DNA of 64,000 nucleotides from Craterostigma plantagineum (Eukaryota; Streptophyta; Magnoliopsida; Lamiales; Linderniaceae), in NCBI GenBank assembly GCA_027422505.1, contig JAPQWV010000028.1, positions 3,200,001-3,264,000 on the forward strand. Direction: 5' to 3'. Below the pieces are notes generated by a model, which saw only the letters and a list, made by a program, of their open reading frames with translations, had not been told where the DNA came from and ran no database searches. Every line of letters starts with the position of its first letter. Position 1 is the stretch's first letter. This document shows positions 34,856-47,338 of the stretch, one piece after another. The position numbers and the translations under genes are program-made.

Positions 34856-36604
34856 CTAGACCTTCTCCTCATCGACCTTCTCAACATCATCGCCTTTTAT
34901 TTCATTCACTTCTGGCTCGTCATGGCTCTCGAAATTGGCTTTCTCCTTCAATTTCTTCTTAGTGGGCACTTCTTGCAATTCTCTCCCGTTGGTCAGCGTT
35001 ACCGCCTTGCAATACTCCTTAGCGTTTGGCTCGGTGTAGCTTGGGAGTGATTCTTGGTTTCGCCCCGCCAATTGCTTCGCCATCTGGCCCACTTGCTGCT
35101 CCAACTTTTTAATTGAGGCATATGTGTTCTGAGAACGTATGTTGTTGGCTTCCACATACTCCTCCACCTTCGTCATTCGGCTCTCGTGAGCTGCGGTGGT
35201 GTTGTTGAAGTCCGTGAGGAGTGCCTTCATCATATCCTTCATCTCCCCCATGTCATTGGATCCCGACCCCGCGGATGCGTTCTGATACTGATGTGGTGCT
35301 CTGGCTTGGAAACCAGAAGGTCTGGGTTGAAATACTGGTGGCTCTTGCCCGTGGTGGTTTTGATTCCCATACGCCAGATTGGGATGCGCTCGAGGCTGGT
35401 AACTCTGCTGGCCTTGGTAATTCCCCATGTAGTCCACGTGCTCCAGTGAATATCCGACTTGGCACTCTGAGGTCTCATGAGCTGCGCCACAAATCCCGCA
35501 CTGGGGTATATATGGCTTACGCTGAGGTGGCGTGGTGGCTATAGGTGTCATCACGGCATTCACGAGCTGTGTTTGTTCGACCTTTGGTAGTAGTGTGCTA
35601 ATGACCGTCTGAAGTTGGGAATTGGTTGCCGCGATTTGTTGCTGGAGCGCCTCGAACTTGGCATTTGTGGCTGTCTCCTCGCTCACGCCAAACACTCCTG
35701 GAGTCTTGATCCTCATATTTCCTCTCATGAAGCTATTCCTCGAATAGTCGTCGATTAGATTCCAGGTGTTTGTGGAATTAAGCTTCACGAGCCCTCCTCT
35801 TGCGGCTCCATCTAGCATATGAACGGTCTGATCATTGAGGCCCTCATGAAATCGGTTGATCATGGCGGCCTTCGACATCCCATGTTGCGGGCATTTCTTC
35901 AACAGTGACTTGTATCTCTCCCACACCTCGTAAAGGTTCTCTGAGTCCTTCTATGGGAAAAGGGAGATCTCCGTCTTCAACCTTAGCACCTTCGACAGCG
36001 GGAAGTAATGACCGATGAATGCAGCTCGCAGTTCTTCCCACGTGGTGATCGATCTGGGCGGTAAAATATCCAGCTAGTCCTTCGCCCTAAACTTGAGCGA
36101 GAAGGGAAACAACATCAGCTTGATTGCATCATTCGAGACTCCATTTATGTTGATGGTGTCTGTCACTGTCAAGAAGTCCTTCAAGTGTGAATATGGGTCA
36201 TCGTCGGGGTTTCCCTCGAACTGGGCCATCTGAAAAATCATCTGAAGCCAAGAGTGCTTCAGCTCGAAGTTGTTGTTCTCGATTGGCGGAATAACGATCG
36301 CCGACTCTGTACCGCCTATCGTGGCGCTCTTGAGCAGGTCTTGTAGAGATTGCTCCTCCTCTGAATTAGGGTGAATAGGCACTTTGCGATCTGCCATCTC
36401 CACTTCTGTCTCCGGACTATCTACGGACGTCTCTACTCGGGAATATTCTGCCGACTCCTAAGAGTTGTCCTCTGAGTAGCTAACTAGCGGTTCCTGAGAA
36501 CTATTGCTAGCGCCTTCGGGATTAATTCTAAGCTGCCTTCATAACTTTCGCTCGAAATCTGGATCTACTTCAACAATGGGACCCGATGGATGGCTTCGGG
36601 CCAT
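34856..36604 (-). pseudogene. gag: Athila gag (three in-frame stops)
   Basis: The ATG at 36604 gives MARSHPSGPIVEVDPDFER. In one frame down to 34856 it is interrupted by TAG near 36459 (DNS-stop-ESA), 36073 (AKD-stop-LDI, where relatives have Trp) and 35953 (FP-stop-KDS). Family segments include FKLKHSWLQM-like HSWLQMIFQMAQFEG, DPYSHLKDFL, YEVWERYKSLLKKCPQHGM and RFHEGLNDQTVHMLDGAA. A cysteine motif CGICGAAHETSEC lies near 35490. Later parts are Gln-rich with a coiled coil around LEQQVGQMAKQLAGR. Gag would form the particle. The plus-strand ORFs here are shadows. Confidence 0.87.
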
Positions 36605-36836
36605 TCACTGGTGAATCGTACCTAGACTCGAAAAAGAAAAGTTAACAAAGCAGTAAACAAATAAGCAAAATAAATAAAGCAAAGAGATAATTACTCAGAT
36701 GAAACGCAAACAAGTAAACAAAGAGTGGATAACTAGCTAAATCCACTTAAACAAATAAACACAAATCATTAAAATGATTAATAACAAATAAAAGTGGCTA
36801 AATTGCCAAACTACGGTGTTTCTAATATCAATCTAT
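36605..36836 (-). other. Athila leader
   Basis: AT- and A-rich leader between primer site and gag ATG, with no ORF. Confidence 0.6.
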
Positions 36837-36854
36837 TCCCCGGCAACGGCGCCA
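36837..36854 (-). other. Athila primer-binding site (tRNA-Asp)
   Basis: The minus strand TGGCGCCGTTGCCGGGGA matches the 3' end of plant tRNA-Asp exactly, six bases after the LTR. It fixes the element's orientation and family type. Confidence 0.93.
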
Positions 36855-36860
36855 AAAACT

Positions 36861-39800
36861 TGATCGCGTGCGTGTACGTTAATAAATTAAATAAAAGTTC
36901 GTGCAAGTACGTCAAGTAATAATTAAAACGAATATGTTATAACTAGCACCACGCGCAATAGGTAGTGTACATATCGTTTGTAAAACAGCTATAGCGAATA
37001 TCCGAGTATCGAATACGAGGAATAAATTGAGTACTAGTAATAACCTATCATTTGATATTTAGCATAAATAAATATGTTTTTAGTTGTATTTTTATTTATA
37101 AAATATATTATAACAAATCCAAAAGCTTGAATGCAACTTAAATATTTAAAAATATAACTTTTATATAAAACAAATGTGCTCGGGATTTCGAATCCCGCTA
37201 GTATCATTGACGAGACCGTAAATTATCGTTAACACAAAAATAATGACTAAGTCGCGGTAATTCCTACTCACGTCCGAAATTGCTGTCGCGCTAGACGGTT
37301 GTGAGAATATATATTTGTAACGAGCCTCACTTTTAATGTAAAAATGCTAGCTGATTTCCCGCAACGAAAATCGCGGAAGACCCAATTAATAAAAATTTTC
37401 CTCGTGAAATATAATATATTACAGCGGAATAAAACTATCTTACATGCGCACACGGTTCACACGTCATATCAGAAGTACACACTCAATTGAGTTTATTGAC
37501 ACACAAAACACACTAAAACCGCTCCACAGGTCACATCCATGTACCGCCTTGCCCTCAAAGACCATGGAGCACCGCCACCAGCCTCGTTAGTTTTGACATG
37601 TTTCCACGTCAGGCTCGTCGGTACCTACAACACGTAAACTGAGCTCCTTCCCTAGTAGATGAAATAATGCATGATGTAATCGTGCACTCAATCCCAAACC
37701 CGGTATCTCACATGTAATGTACGCTCTTTCTTTTCTCACGCTAATCTCCCATTTCACAAATTAGGGTCCTAGGTTAGACTCGACACCTTGCATGCCAATC
37801 ACAATAACGGTAGCCTACTCTGGAAGTTCACGCCAGGTCGCTTCTTTTGTATAATATATAAAACGGTCGCACCTCGGGAAGTTCACGCCCGGGTAGACAA
37901 GGCATTCGCATCTGTTTAGTTAACAGAACGCTCACACATGTCTGTCGCCAGGTGCCATATTGAGTACTAACCTTGACTCTTCAACGAGTCACCAATCACA
38001 AAACCATCATCTACCCCACTTATCAAAGCGTTACTGTCTCCAATACGGTACACACGATATCAGTTCATCACCGACCCACACGGTCTGAGCTTCCCTCATT
38101 CGAGTATGAAATGCACATGACAGATAAAATGCATGACATGCGTAATTGATTTAAATCACATAAAAATATTCACATATTTCACGTAAAACATGCAAGCATG
38201 AAAACACATAAAAGCACACATTGTTTACGTGTCGTAGGTGAGTATTTCACCTACCTATCGCCCTGAATTTCGTAAGCGATAAATCCTTAATACCTTGGAC
38301 CTCTGGACACAAAACGATAGTTACATCAGTGCAAAACACGCTCTTGGACGAACTACAATAAATGATTTTATTTTGAAATTGTCACTGGCTCATAAATATA
38401 CATGTTTGAAAAACCCTAAATACTAAATTCGACTTGCGACGAACATTTTTTTTTAAATATATTTTGCACGTTAGAAATCATCTAACCCAAGAATTTATTA
38501 TTAAAAGTCCCGGAAAGTTTTAAAAAAAACTGGAAAATTATTTAAAATGCCCGAAAGTTTGACTGTAACGAAAACAACGCCAAAAATCTTTTTCAAAAAT
38601 AGTGCATGCCGAAAAAAAAAAATTTCCCAAAGTTTTACATTTTCGCAAAACAGAAAATTTCGAAAATATTCCTTGACCCAAAAATTTATTTTTCACTCCA
38701 AGATTTTTAAGAACGCCGAAAACCTTCTTTGCCCAAAACTTTCAAAAGTCGCAAACTTTAATTTCCAAAAATATTTACACCCAACGTAAACCTCGCACGA
38801 CCAAAATGCTCACACGCCTAAAACCAACTTCTACCATTCCAACACATGTTCAAAACCTTAGAACACTCAAAAATATCACAAGGTCAAAAATCTCATTTAT
38901 CAACAATTAAATTTTCTTCCTTTCATACCCATACTTCGAAAACTCGAGTCAATGCAAGTACTTCTCAAAAAAATAACTCATGTAATTCGCATAGGGTACA
39001 TGCAATAACCAACTATGAGAACACCTTGAGAAACTCATATATTTCACATATCACAAGACATCACCTAAAAAAACATTTAAACACTACTACACGCATGCAA
39101 ACTAAGTTGTCGTATTGAAAGGGTTATTTCCATTTTCAAAAGCACACATCAATATTCGCATCCAAGCACCTATTACATGCAATTCACAAATTTAATTTCG
39201 TATTGATGGTACAATCTATATTTTTCGAAAGCATATAAAACCTAGACAACCAATTAACGTTTTTGGGCAAATTATTCACCTCAAATCCGAAATTTCACAT
39301 AAAAGGATTTACGTATCGTAGGTGAAATTGCCACCTACCTTTCCTCCAAGCTTGATCTTGCTAAGTTAGATTCCTAAGCTCCCCTTGATTATCACACGTT
39401 CTCCATGGAAATATTCTCTATTCTTCTTTCTCTTTAAATGATGTAAATGTATTTGGAGAATCTTTTCTTCTTAGTGTAGATATTATAGAAATCTAGTTTG
39501 GTGATAAGGCTTGAAATATTCTATAGATGGTAACGTGAGATTCCCTCCCTCATTTTTTTTTTCTTTTCGTTAATATAATGAGTGGATGTACTTTTCTTTG
39601 TTGGCAAGATGTAAATCAAGCTATGAAAGATTCATTGTGTTTGTTTGTATTTACTTGGAATGGATGCTTAACGTGGGTTTGAGTTCCTACATCTTGTTGT
39701 TATGTTTATTATTTTAAGTGTTAATTTAGTTATGTTTCGATGGTGATGAGAGTTAGACAAGTAGAACTACTCATTTCCTCTTTTATTATTCAAGCAATTT

Positions 39801-41841
39801 GTCTCTCATGCACATGGTAGATCACAACTCATTTCTTCTTTTCTCACGTTGGCCCCGTTCATTTGTGCTTCTCTTTAATATGTGCCTTATATTCAAATGT
39901 TACATTATGACAAATGGGTGACAAGGCACCACATGACCTTACTAATCAAATTGAAATATTCCCTTTTGATTCTCATTATTTTACTACAATACTAACATGG
40001 TTTACTAACCTAACCGTGGTCTTACTTATACACATTGTAATATTCTCTTTTGATTCTCATTATTTTACTACTAAGAGACAAACCACTAACATGGCTTACT
40101 AAGCAATTTGTAACCTTCTCACTATTTACTTAATAATATCAATAATAATTAATCATGACTTGGCCCTTTTTACTTACTTGAAATTCGTTTGGGCCATTTA
40201 GGTTTTATTCTGTTTGGGATTTTAGTAAATCAACCCTTTACACCTGAATTTTAATTGGACTTGTTTGAAATAATATTAGTTATTGAATCTTTTATTGTAA
40301 ATATTTACTCCATTAACTAATTTAATTTATTATTATTATTGTTAGACTTCCATAATTTATATTTTTCATCCAAAATTTTAGGTTAATATTTCGAAACTTC
40401 TAAGTTAAAGATTTACTCTCCTAAATTACATCAAAACCACGTTTTAAATTTTACGAGTACTACAATATTAATTTACCGAGGATTGATTATTTGATGTCGC
40501 CTTATAATCGATCTCCTATCATTTTATGAAAGGTCTAATCGTTTTTCTAGCTATCGCCCTAAAACGATATTACCACGAAATCACATGAACACATAGACAT
40601 ATCGAAGTGATATTCAAATCCACAGATAGACATATTAATTTGAAAAATAATATCATAAATGATAAATAGCCAATATTGCATGTTCACGAGTATTTTACGT
40701 TCAATAACTCTACCTAGCGTTCATCTCATCCCAAGCACACGATAAACTTAGCTACTCATATTAACGATGGAAACAAGAGAATACGTAAATATCGACGATA
40801 AACTTCGCCTTCCTTCGTTGAGGAATTTGGTCGAACACGTGGTGGCCGGTGGGTAGTGCACTACGTTTATTACCTCGTAGCTCCTTTCTCACACACTATG
40901 TACACCGACTGCCTTCCACTGCGTGGGTGCGCTGCGTAAGCTTCAGTTGCCCGCTGCCCTACATGCGCACGTCATTGAGTGATTTCGTCGAGCGGGTGGT
41001 GAGCGACCGAAGATGGCTACCGTTTCAACTCCTTCGGCTGTCCAGCAAGCAGCCCTCGGAGCAGTGAACTCGATTTCTCCTCAGCCGTGGAGTGCTCGTG
41101 AGTTACTTGAGAGCTGCGTGCTTTTTAGATAGGTCCTTGAGAGGTGTATGCTTCAGCTCTTTTCCGCAGTATGTTTGTGTAGGTGCTTTCCTTCTTCAAC
41201 GTGGGTGTTTGCGAGGTGGCAGAGAGGTGGATTCTTGGTGCTGTGAGAGGTTCGACACCTAGTTGCAGCTGTGTGACTTGAGATGGGTGCTTGAGAGGCT
41301 GGGGTGTGCACGTTTTGAGTGGAGAGGTGCTTGCTTGATTGAGGTGCTTCCTGAGGTGGGTGCTTGAGTTGTTGTGGCGTACGTTGATGTGAGTTTGAGT
41401 GGAGAGGTGATTGCAAGGTGGTGAAGTTCGATACCCGCTTGAGAGCTGCGTGCTTGCCCCTTTTATTGGGCTGTAGTTGAATGTTAAAAAGTTCTTGGAG
41501 AGCTCGATGCTTAACGGAATTATGGCAGCAAAGGTGGGTCAATGTTGGCAACGAGTTGTGTCTTTTCCTTCATTTCTTTTTCTTGTCTTGAGCCTTTGTG
41601 TTTCCTTGTTTTAAGGGAATAAATTCCGCTCATTAAACTCCTTTGCCCATCGTGGCTTTCAAGAAAATGAAAAAGAATTGCATAATCCCCAAATTTTTGT
41701 AGAGTTAGCAAATAAATCCTGATAAACTTTAAAACACCAATAATGTAAATTTTATCTGGCATATTAAAACATTAATACCAGTAATTGATTCAAAATAATG
41801 CATGAAAGATCATCGAATTATCGATGTATCAATGTCTATCA
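36861..41841 (-). repeat. Athila 5' LTR, unusually long (4,981 bp)
   Basis: It runs from TGATCGCG to CTATCA. The 37440-39400 part has the look of a chromovirus LTR in reverse (complement of a TACATGGATG.GACC segment that is also in Tekay at 33718) and may be a nested piece, but I found no clean borders. Other content: two hairpins with GTAGGTGA arms (38235 and 39318), a duplicated segment (39956 and 40039), a GC-rich stretch (40830-41080) and CTTGAGAGGTG-type repeats (41090-41510). ORFs inside are not supported as genes. Confidence 0.65.
39956..40100. repeat. Imperfect tandem duplication, period about 84 bp
   Basis: CTTTTGATTCTCATTATTTT followed by ACTAACATGG.TTACTAA occurs twice. The second copy carries a short insertion (AAGAGACAAACC). 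Confidence 0.75.
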
Positions 41842-41846
41842 GCCCT

Positions 41847-42565
41847 CCACGACTATCGCGAGTTAGTTATATGCTCTGGCCAGAGACTTGGATAAATTTC
41901 CGCACATTAAACTTGTCATAGGACGTTAACCTCGAATTTAATCGAGACAGCAAATCCCGATCCGCGGTTCAACCGACGATCGCATCCAAAAGTCAAGACC
42001 GCATTTCGCCGCTGACCCATGCCACCGGCAAGACGGGCCTAGCAAACTAGTGACAAGTCAAGACCTCAAGACCAACCCCAAGTTAACCCTTTCGGTCTAA
42101 GGTTCACGCATACTACTACAGTCATCGATCGATCAAGGACAATCCAAGCGTGTGATCGTTCGATTACGAGTCAGTGTCCAAATACATATAATCCCCTTAT
42201 TCATCTTGTATCGTTGTCACGGGTCCCATTTTCCAAGTGAATGGTTGGCACAACCGTATTGGACCCATCGACAAACAAGTCATACTTGTCGATTCAGTCA
42301 CCCTACTAGAGACTTAGACTTGTGGACTAATTTTTTAATATTGCAGTATCTCACCCTACTAATTTATTCACCCAGACTGCAAGGAGAAATCTTTAGACTA
42401 ATTAATAATATGCCTTTTAATTTATTTATCGAATAATAAATTAGTTTTGAATAAAATCATTCCATTAATAGAAGTAATCAAATTACATTACTAAACACTA
42501 CACAATTACCAAATTGCCCTCGTACCCCCAGTCCTCGTACGACATCTAGGGCATATACTTCAACA
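41847..42565 (-). repeat. C2 3' LTR, second part
   Basis: It continues the LTR after the Athila insertion and ends TTCAACA at 42565, beside the polypurine tract (minus strand GTGCAAGAGGGAGAT, 42566-42580). It lacks about 60 bases present at 49130-49200 in the right LTR. Confidence 0.92.
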
Positions 42566-42569
42566 ATCT

Positions 42570-44640
42570 CCCTCTTGCACTAATGCCACGCGCTATGATC
42601 TTTTAACCCTATTCTATCGAGGTTTCGATCAAGCACTGCCTGTGGTAGTGGCTTCATGAACGGGTCGGCTGCATTCTCTGCAGAGGCAATTTTCTGCATT
42701 GCTATCGAGCCATTTTCAACAAACCCACGTCACACGTGGTATTTTCTCTCTAAATGTTTCGACTTACTGTGAGCACGTGGTTCCTTAGCTTGTACGATTG
42801 CCCAGCTGTTGTCGCACCACAATGGCAGCGGGCGATCCACTATGCTAGGTACCACTTGTAGTTCCTCCAAGAACTTGCATATCGAAACACCCTCCTTGCC
42901 AGCTTCTGAAACTGCGATGTACTCCGCCTCAGTGGTGGAAGCAGCAGTCGTGCTTTTCTTGGAACTTTTCCAAGACAATGCGCCACCATTGAGCATAAAG
43001 ACAAAACCCAAAGTAGACTTTCGGTAATCACATCTTATTGGAAGTTCGTATATGTATATCCATCTACTTCTAATTCTCCTGGGCCGTAAATTAACATCAA
43101 GTCCATACTCCGTCTAAGGTACTTCAGGACTGTCTTTACCGCCCAATGATCCTTACCAGAGTTAGCCCGAAACCTACTCACTACGCTCACAACGTATGCT
43201 ATGTCTGGTCGCGTGCAAAGCATCACATACATCAGGCTACCCACGGCTTAAGCATAGGGGACTCTACTCATCTCTTGTCGTTATATCTCATTTTGAGGGG
43301 ACATAGCCTTTGAGAGATGAATCCCATGCTCATAGGTAGGAACCCTTTCTTAGAGTCGTCCATCTTAAACCTTTTAAGGACTTTATCTAAGTAAAGGGCC
43401 TGGGACAAGCCTATTGACCTTTTCGCCCTATCTCTAAATAGGCAAATTCCTAGAATACAGGTCGCTTTGCCCAGGTCTTTTATAGACAATTCGGTCGAAA
43501 GCCAAGCTTTGACTTCTGAGAGCATCTCAATGTCGTTTCCTATCAAAAGGATACCATCTACGTACAATACTAGAAACGACACCTTACTCCCACTGGCCTT
43601 TTTGGAAACACAGAGTCAAAGTGTGCTGCTATCGCAAGCATGATTCGAATGGACTTTATCATTGCGACATGTGAGAAGGTTTCCTCATAGTTAATTCCCT
43701 ATTTCTTAATATACCCTTTCGCTACAATCCTAGCTCTGTACGTCTCCACCTGTCCATCAGATCCAATCTTTTTTTTCTAGATCCATTTATTGCCAATTGG
43801 TCTAAAACCATTAGGCAGGTCTACAAGAGTCCAAACCAGGTTTATGTGCATCGAGTCCATTTCGGCCTGCATAGCCTCAAGCCACTTGAGGGAGTCTGTA
43901 CCAACAATTGCCTGGTCGTAGGTGACGGGATCGTCCCCGATGCATCCCTTAGTCGCAGCATTCCCATGCTCGACTTAGGTGACGTGATCGTCCCCGACGC
44001 ATCCCTCACTCGCAGCATCAAATGCTCGACGTGTACCATACCATATCTCTCAGACATATGAGATATCCTACTGGACCTGCGCAATTGCGGCTGAGCCGAG
44101 TTTTCTGGAACGTCGTCTAATGACTCCGGAATAGGAGTCGATTCGTCCTCTAACTCTCTTAGAGTTATTTCTCGTCCTTTATCACCTCGCCTACGAATTC
44201 TTCCTCCAAGAAAGTAGCGTATAAAGCGACAAACACCCTGTGTTCGTCTGGGACGAACAAGTAATAACCCATTGAGTCCTCTGGGTATCCGACGAATCTC
44301 GCCATTAATGATCATGATTCAAGCTTATCTGCCATCAACGTTACACAAAGGCGGGGCAACCCCTGGCCCTAATGTGACTCAGACTCGCCTTACGATTATA
44401 CCAAGCCTCGCAAGGAATGCTGTCGGCAGAACGGGTAGGTATCTTGTTGAGGATATAGGCCGCTGTTTTTAAGGCATATCCCCACATCGAAATGGGGAGA
44501 TCTGTGTAACTCATCATCGACCGAACCATATCTAAAAGCGTTCGGTTTCTCCGTCCGGCCACGCCATTAATTGCGGCGTGCCTCGCGGGAAAATCGTATG
44601 ATGATGCCATTTTCTCTAGTAAATACATCAAACTCAAGGC
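42570..44640 (-). pseudogene. pol: C2 pol: integrase end, RT, RNase H (broken, catalytic residues lost)
   Basis: In minus-strand order: integrase NGVAGRRNRTLLDMV, where the family has NGVAERRN, so the catalytic Glu is Gly; then MWGYALKTAAYILNKIPT. RT has LVLYVDGILLIGND, where the family has YVDD, so one catalytic Asp is Gly. RT continues with LSIKDLGKATCILGI. RNase H has GALSWKSSKKSTTAASTTEA and SKSKHLERKYHV. Frameshifts separate the segments 44637-44341, 44315-43842, 43582-43268 and 43244-42730. The nearest relative here is C1 (23418-23695). Confidence 0.88.
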
Positions 44641-45870
44641 TCATGTACTCACTGCCTCGATCTGATCGAATGGTTTTAATGATCCAGTTTGCTTCTCCAC
44701 TAACATTTTATAGTCTTTGAACATTTAAAGAGTTCCGGACTTTTGTCTCATCAAATAGACATTCCCGTAACGGGAGAAAACGTCCGTGAACGTTATGAAG
44801 TAGCAGCAACTACCTCCGCCCATTACTTTAAATAGTCCGCATACGTCAGTGTGGATTAAACCCAACACTTACGTGGCCCCAGTAAAAGTCCCTGTGAAGG
44901 GCGACTTGGTCATTTTCTCTAAGATGCAAGACTACCACGTAGGAATTGGGCCTGTTCACACTGTGCTAATTAGACCGTCCTTTTCCATCTGTTCAATCTT
45001 CGCTTCTGCTGCGTGACCTAGTCAGGTGCCCGATGTATCGATCGTTCGACCTAGTCGATGATTTGGTGATTGCATTTACAGTTTTTACATTGTCTTTTAA
45101 GTTGATGTAATATTAACCATTTATTAACGTCGCACTTCCAACATTCTTATTTCTAAAATAACTATGGCAAACATTATCGAAACTCATAAGCCAGTCTGCT
45201 GAAAGCAGGAATCGAAATAATGTTTTAAGCCCCTTGGGCAAAACCAAAATGTCAGAAAGCTCTAAACAATGTAATGACGATAAGACTAAGGTCTTCGATC
45301 CCACGTGTGTAGCTGGTACACTATGTCCATACCTACGTTGATCGAGACCTCGCCAGCTCAAAGCTTCCTACTTCATTCTAGACCTTGGTTCAAAACACAA
45401 ATGTGGGAACTAGCCCCTGAGTCAAGTATCCACGAAGTAGAATACACAGAACAATTAGCTTCAAAAACTAATTGCTTTCCTGAGGCGTCAGAGGCCTCCA
45501 GCTTCGGACAGTCACGCTTCCAATGGGCCAACTGCTGGCAATGGAGGCACTTATCCGTGGGCTTTGCGTCGACCTTTCGACCTTCTTGGTCTCCGGCTTC
45601 TTGGCGACTCTACCCATAGCCACGCCTGTCTTGTTCGCTTCTTCGATGCCTTGGACTTAGAAGTCGCAACAAGCATGTAGGCGTGCACCTTCGCTAAAAC
45701 TTCAATCCACTTATCCTAGAGTACTATCTCCTCATCAGTGGATTCAGCTGTGGGCGACTCTGGCTCCTAAATGTCCAAGACATAATCCAATTTCTCTAAT
45801 TTGAGGATGATCCTCAAATTTGTAGTGTGTAATCAGACTAAATTAGGACTATAAATTTTCGTCTGACTCC
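44641..45870 (-). pseudogene. gag: C2 gag remnant, zinc knuckle, protease, integrase core start
   Basis: The minus strand near 45830-45790 reads LEKLDYVLDI, a Copia Gag N-terminal motif. It passes to KVHAYMLVAT and then abruptly to the basic segment before the knuckle, so about 200 residues of mid-Gag appear deleted. The knuckle CLHCQQLAHWKRDC (CX2CX4HX4C) is near 45510-45550. Protease has SWILDSGASSHIC near 45400. The stretch 45110-44650 corresponds to the integrase N-terminal half but is full of stops. Gag packages RNA; this copy cannot. Confidence 0.75.
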
Positions 45871-47320
45871 CACTATTTTTCTCGAAACCCTTTCTCCCGT
45901 TAGGTATTTCGGTTTTTTTGAGTGGTTTCATAGTGGCGTTGAGTTCCCCGCGCTACAACAAACTAGCCTTAACTTAAAATCTTATTGGCTCCTTTGGTTA
46001 GCCGAGGTCGTGTCCCACACGTTTCTGTCACACAGGAGATTCAACGTCTTCGTCTCAGCCAGGGTCCCTCAGCCGTAACTCGGAGCATGTTGGGAATGAC
46101 TGTCCAAGTGCAAACTATCAACGTCCTGCTCACCTTCCACTTTTTTCGTGAACTTCATCCCCCCGCAGGATAACTCTTTGTTAGAGGATGAAGAGTGGTC
46201 GGTGAGCGGCAATTTATAATTGCATCCAAACCTGCTCACGCAAAGGCGAGGGTTTTGGAGCCGTAACTCGGTCAACCGCAACCGCACCCCTAATCGTAAC
46301 ATTTTTGGACTTGATAGAAGATAGGAGCCTAGCCCTTTTACTCACTTGATATTAAAGGTCTAACCTCGGGAGAATCCTCACAGTTTCAACACGAGCACAT
46401 TAAGCACATTATCACGTTCGAAACCAACACGCACATAATGGACTTTAATAGCAAACATAGTTTCAACATGTTAAAAATCGAGGATATTTCTTGTTCTATC
46501 CTAATTGTACAAAACAATAATACTCTACGTTTTCGAGCTTTGCTTGAACGGACGCCGTGGCTACCAGCTCGTTCATTCGGGTTCCTCTCGATCGATACTC
46601 GTACGGCCGTCATAACAAAACTACAATAGCCTATGACGGGGAATCTATCCCTAATAAAACCGCCCGTCTTATCTAATAAAAACTGTAAAGTACAACCGGG
46701 GGAGGGGGGTGGACCTTGTCAGCCTTAACATATCACCCGGCAAAAAACAGAACCTAATCCCCAATCAATCACCATGTTATTCAAATAACATGCATCACGA
46801 TAAATTTAACACATTTCCGAGCAGAAATCGAATTTTGGCTTTTAAATGGGCCGGGCGTAGCCCTATGAATATTGGGCCGTAGGATGGGCTAGACCAGGCC
46901 TTTCGGGCCTGTGTCGGGGATGCTCGCGCCATGCGCGTTTCCAGCCCCCTGCCACGCGCCCCATGCGGCCAGCCCCGATCCGCGCGCACTCTAAGCCTAG
47001 CGCTGGCACAACCACACGCGCAATCATACCTACTTTCCGTGCATCCACGCGCGCTTTCCCTGAGCGCCTGCGGTCATTTCTATGCGCCGCGCGTTGCGCG
47101 CGGCCCGCCCGTCTTAAGTCGCGCACCGCCCGCGCCTTGCGCACTGGCTGCCCGTGCGTCGTGCCAACCATGCGCACGGCTAGGAGCAGGCCGCGCGCTG
47201 CGCAGCCCTTCCTGAGTCGCGCACCGCATGCGACTAGACGCAGCCGTGTGCCCCATATGCACCTAAAGCTTTTGGGGTTTTCGTGGTCTTTTTATCATAG
47301 TCCCGTGACTTTAACCATGC
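45871..47320 (-). other. C2 leader with a GC-rich tract
   Basis: About 1.45 kb lies between primer site and gag. At 46910-47240 it is strongly GC-rich with repeated GCGCGC, CGCGC and GCCCGC strings. Overlapping ORFs on both strands (46795-47379) follow from that composition and lack recognisable motifs, so I do not call genes. Confidence 0.6.
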
Positions 47321-47338
47321 CTATGGCTCTGATAACAC
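47321..47338 (-). other. C2 primer-binding site (tRNA-iMet type)
   Basis: The minus strand GTGTTATCAGAGCCATAG follows the 5' LTR end. It matches the TGGTATCAGAGC primer complement with one change. Confidence 0.87.

Larger units (their letters stand above)
30073..41841 (-). mobile_element. Athila-type Gypsy retrotransposon, minus strand, internally rearranged
   Basis: TGATCGCG at 30073 and TATCA at 41841 form the TG...CA termini, with duplication GCCCT (30068-30072 and 41842-41846). Gag and protease are Athila-like and the primer site matches tRNA-Asp. Only the outer 99 bp of the 3' LTR remain (30073-30171), identical to 36861-36959. The rest of that LTR and most of pol were replaced by a Tekay fragment. 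Confidence 0.87.

Noticed and set aside
41153..41551. 132-codon minus-strand ORF in the Athila LTR
   Set aside because: It runs across CTTGAGAGGTG-type repeats and has biased His/Ser/Gln/Thr content with no family match.
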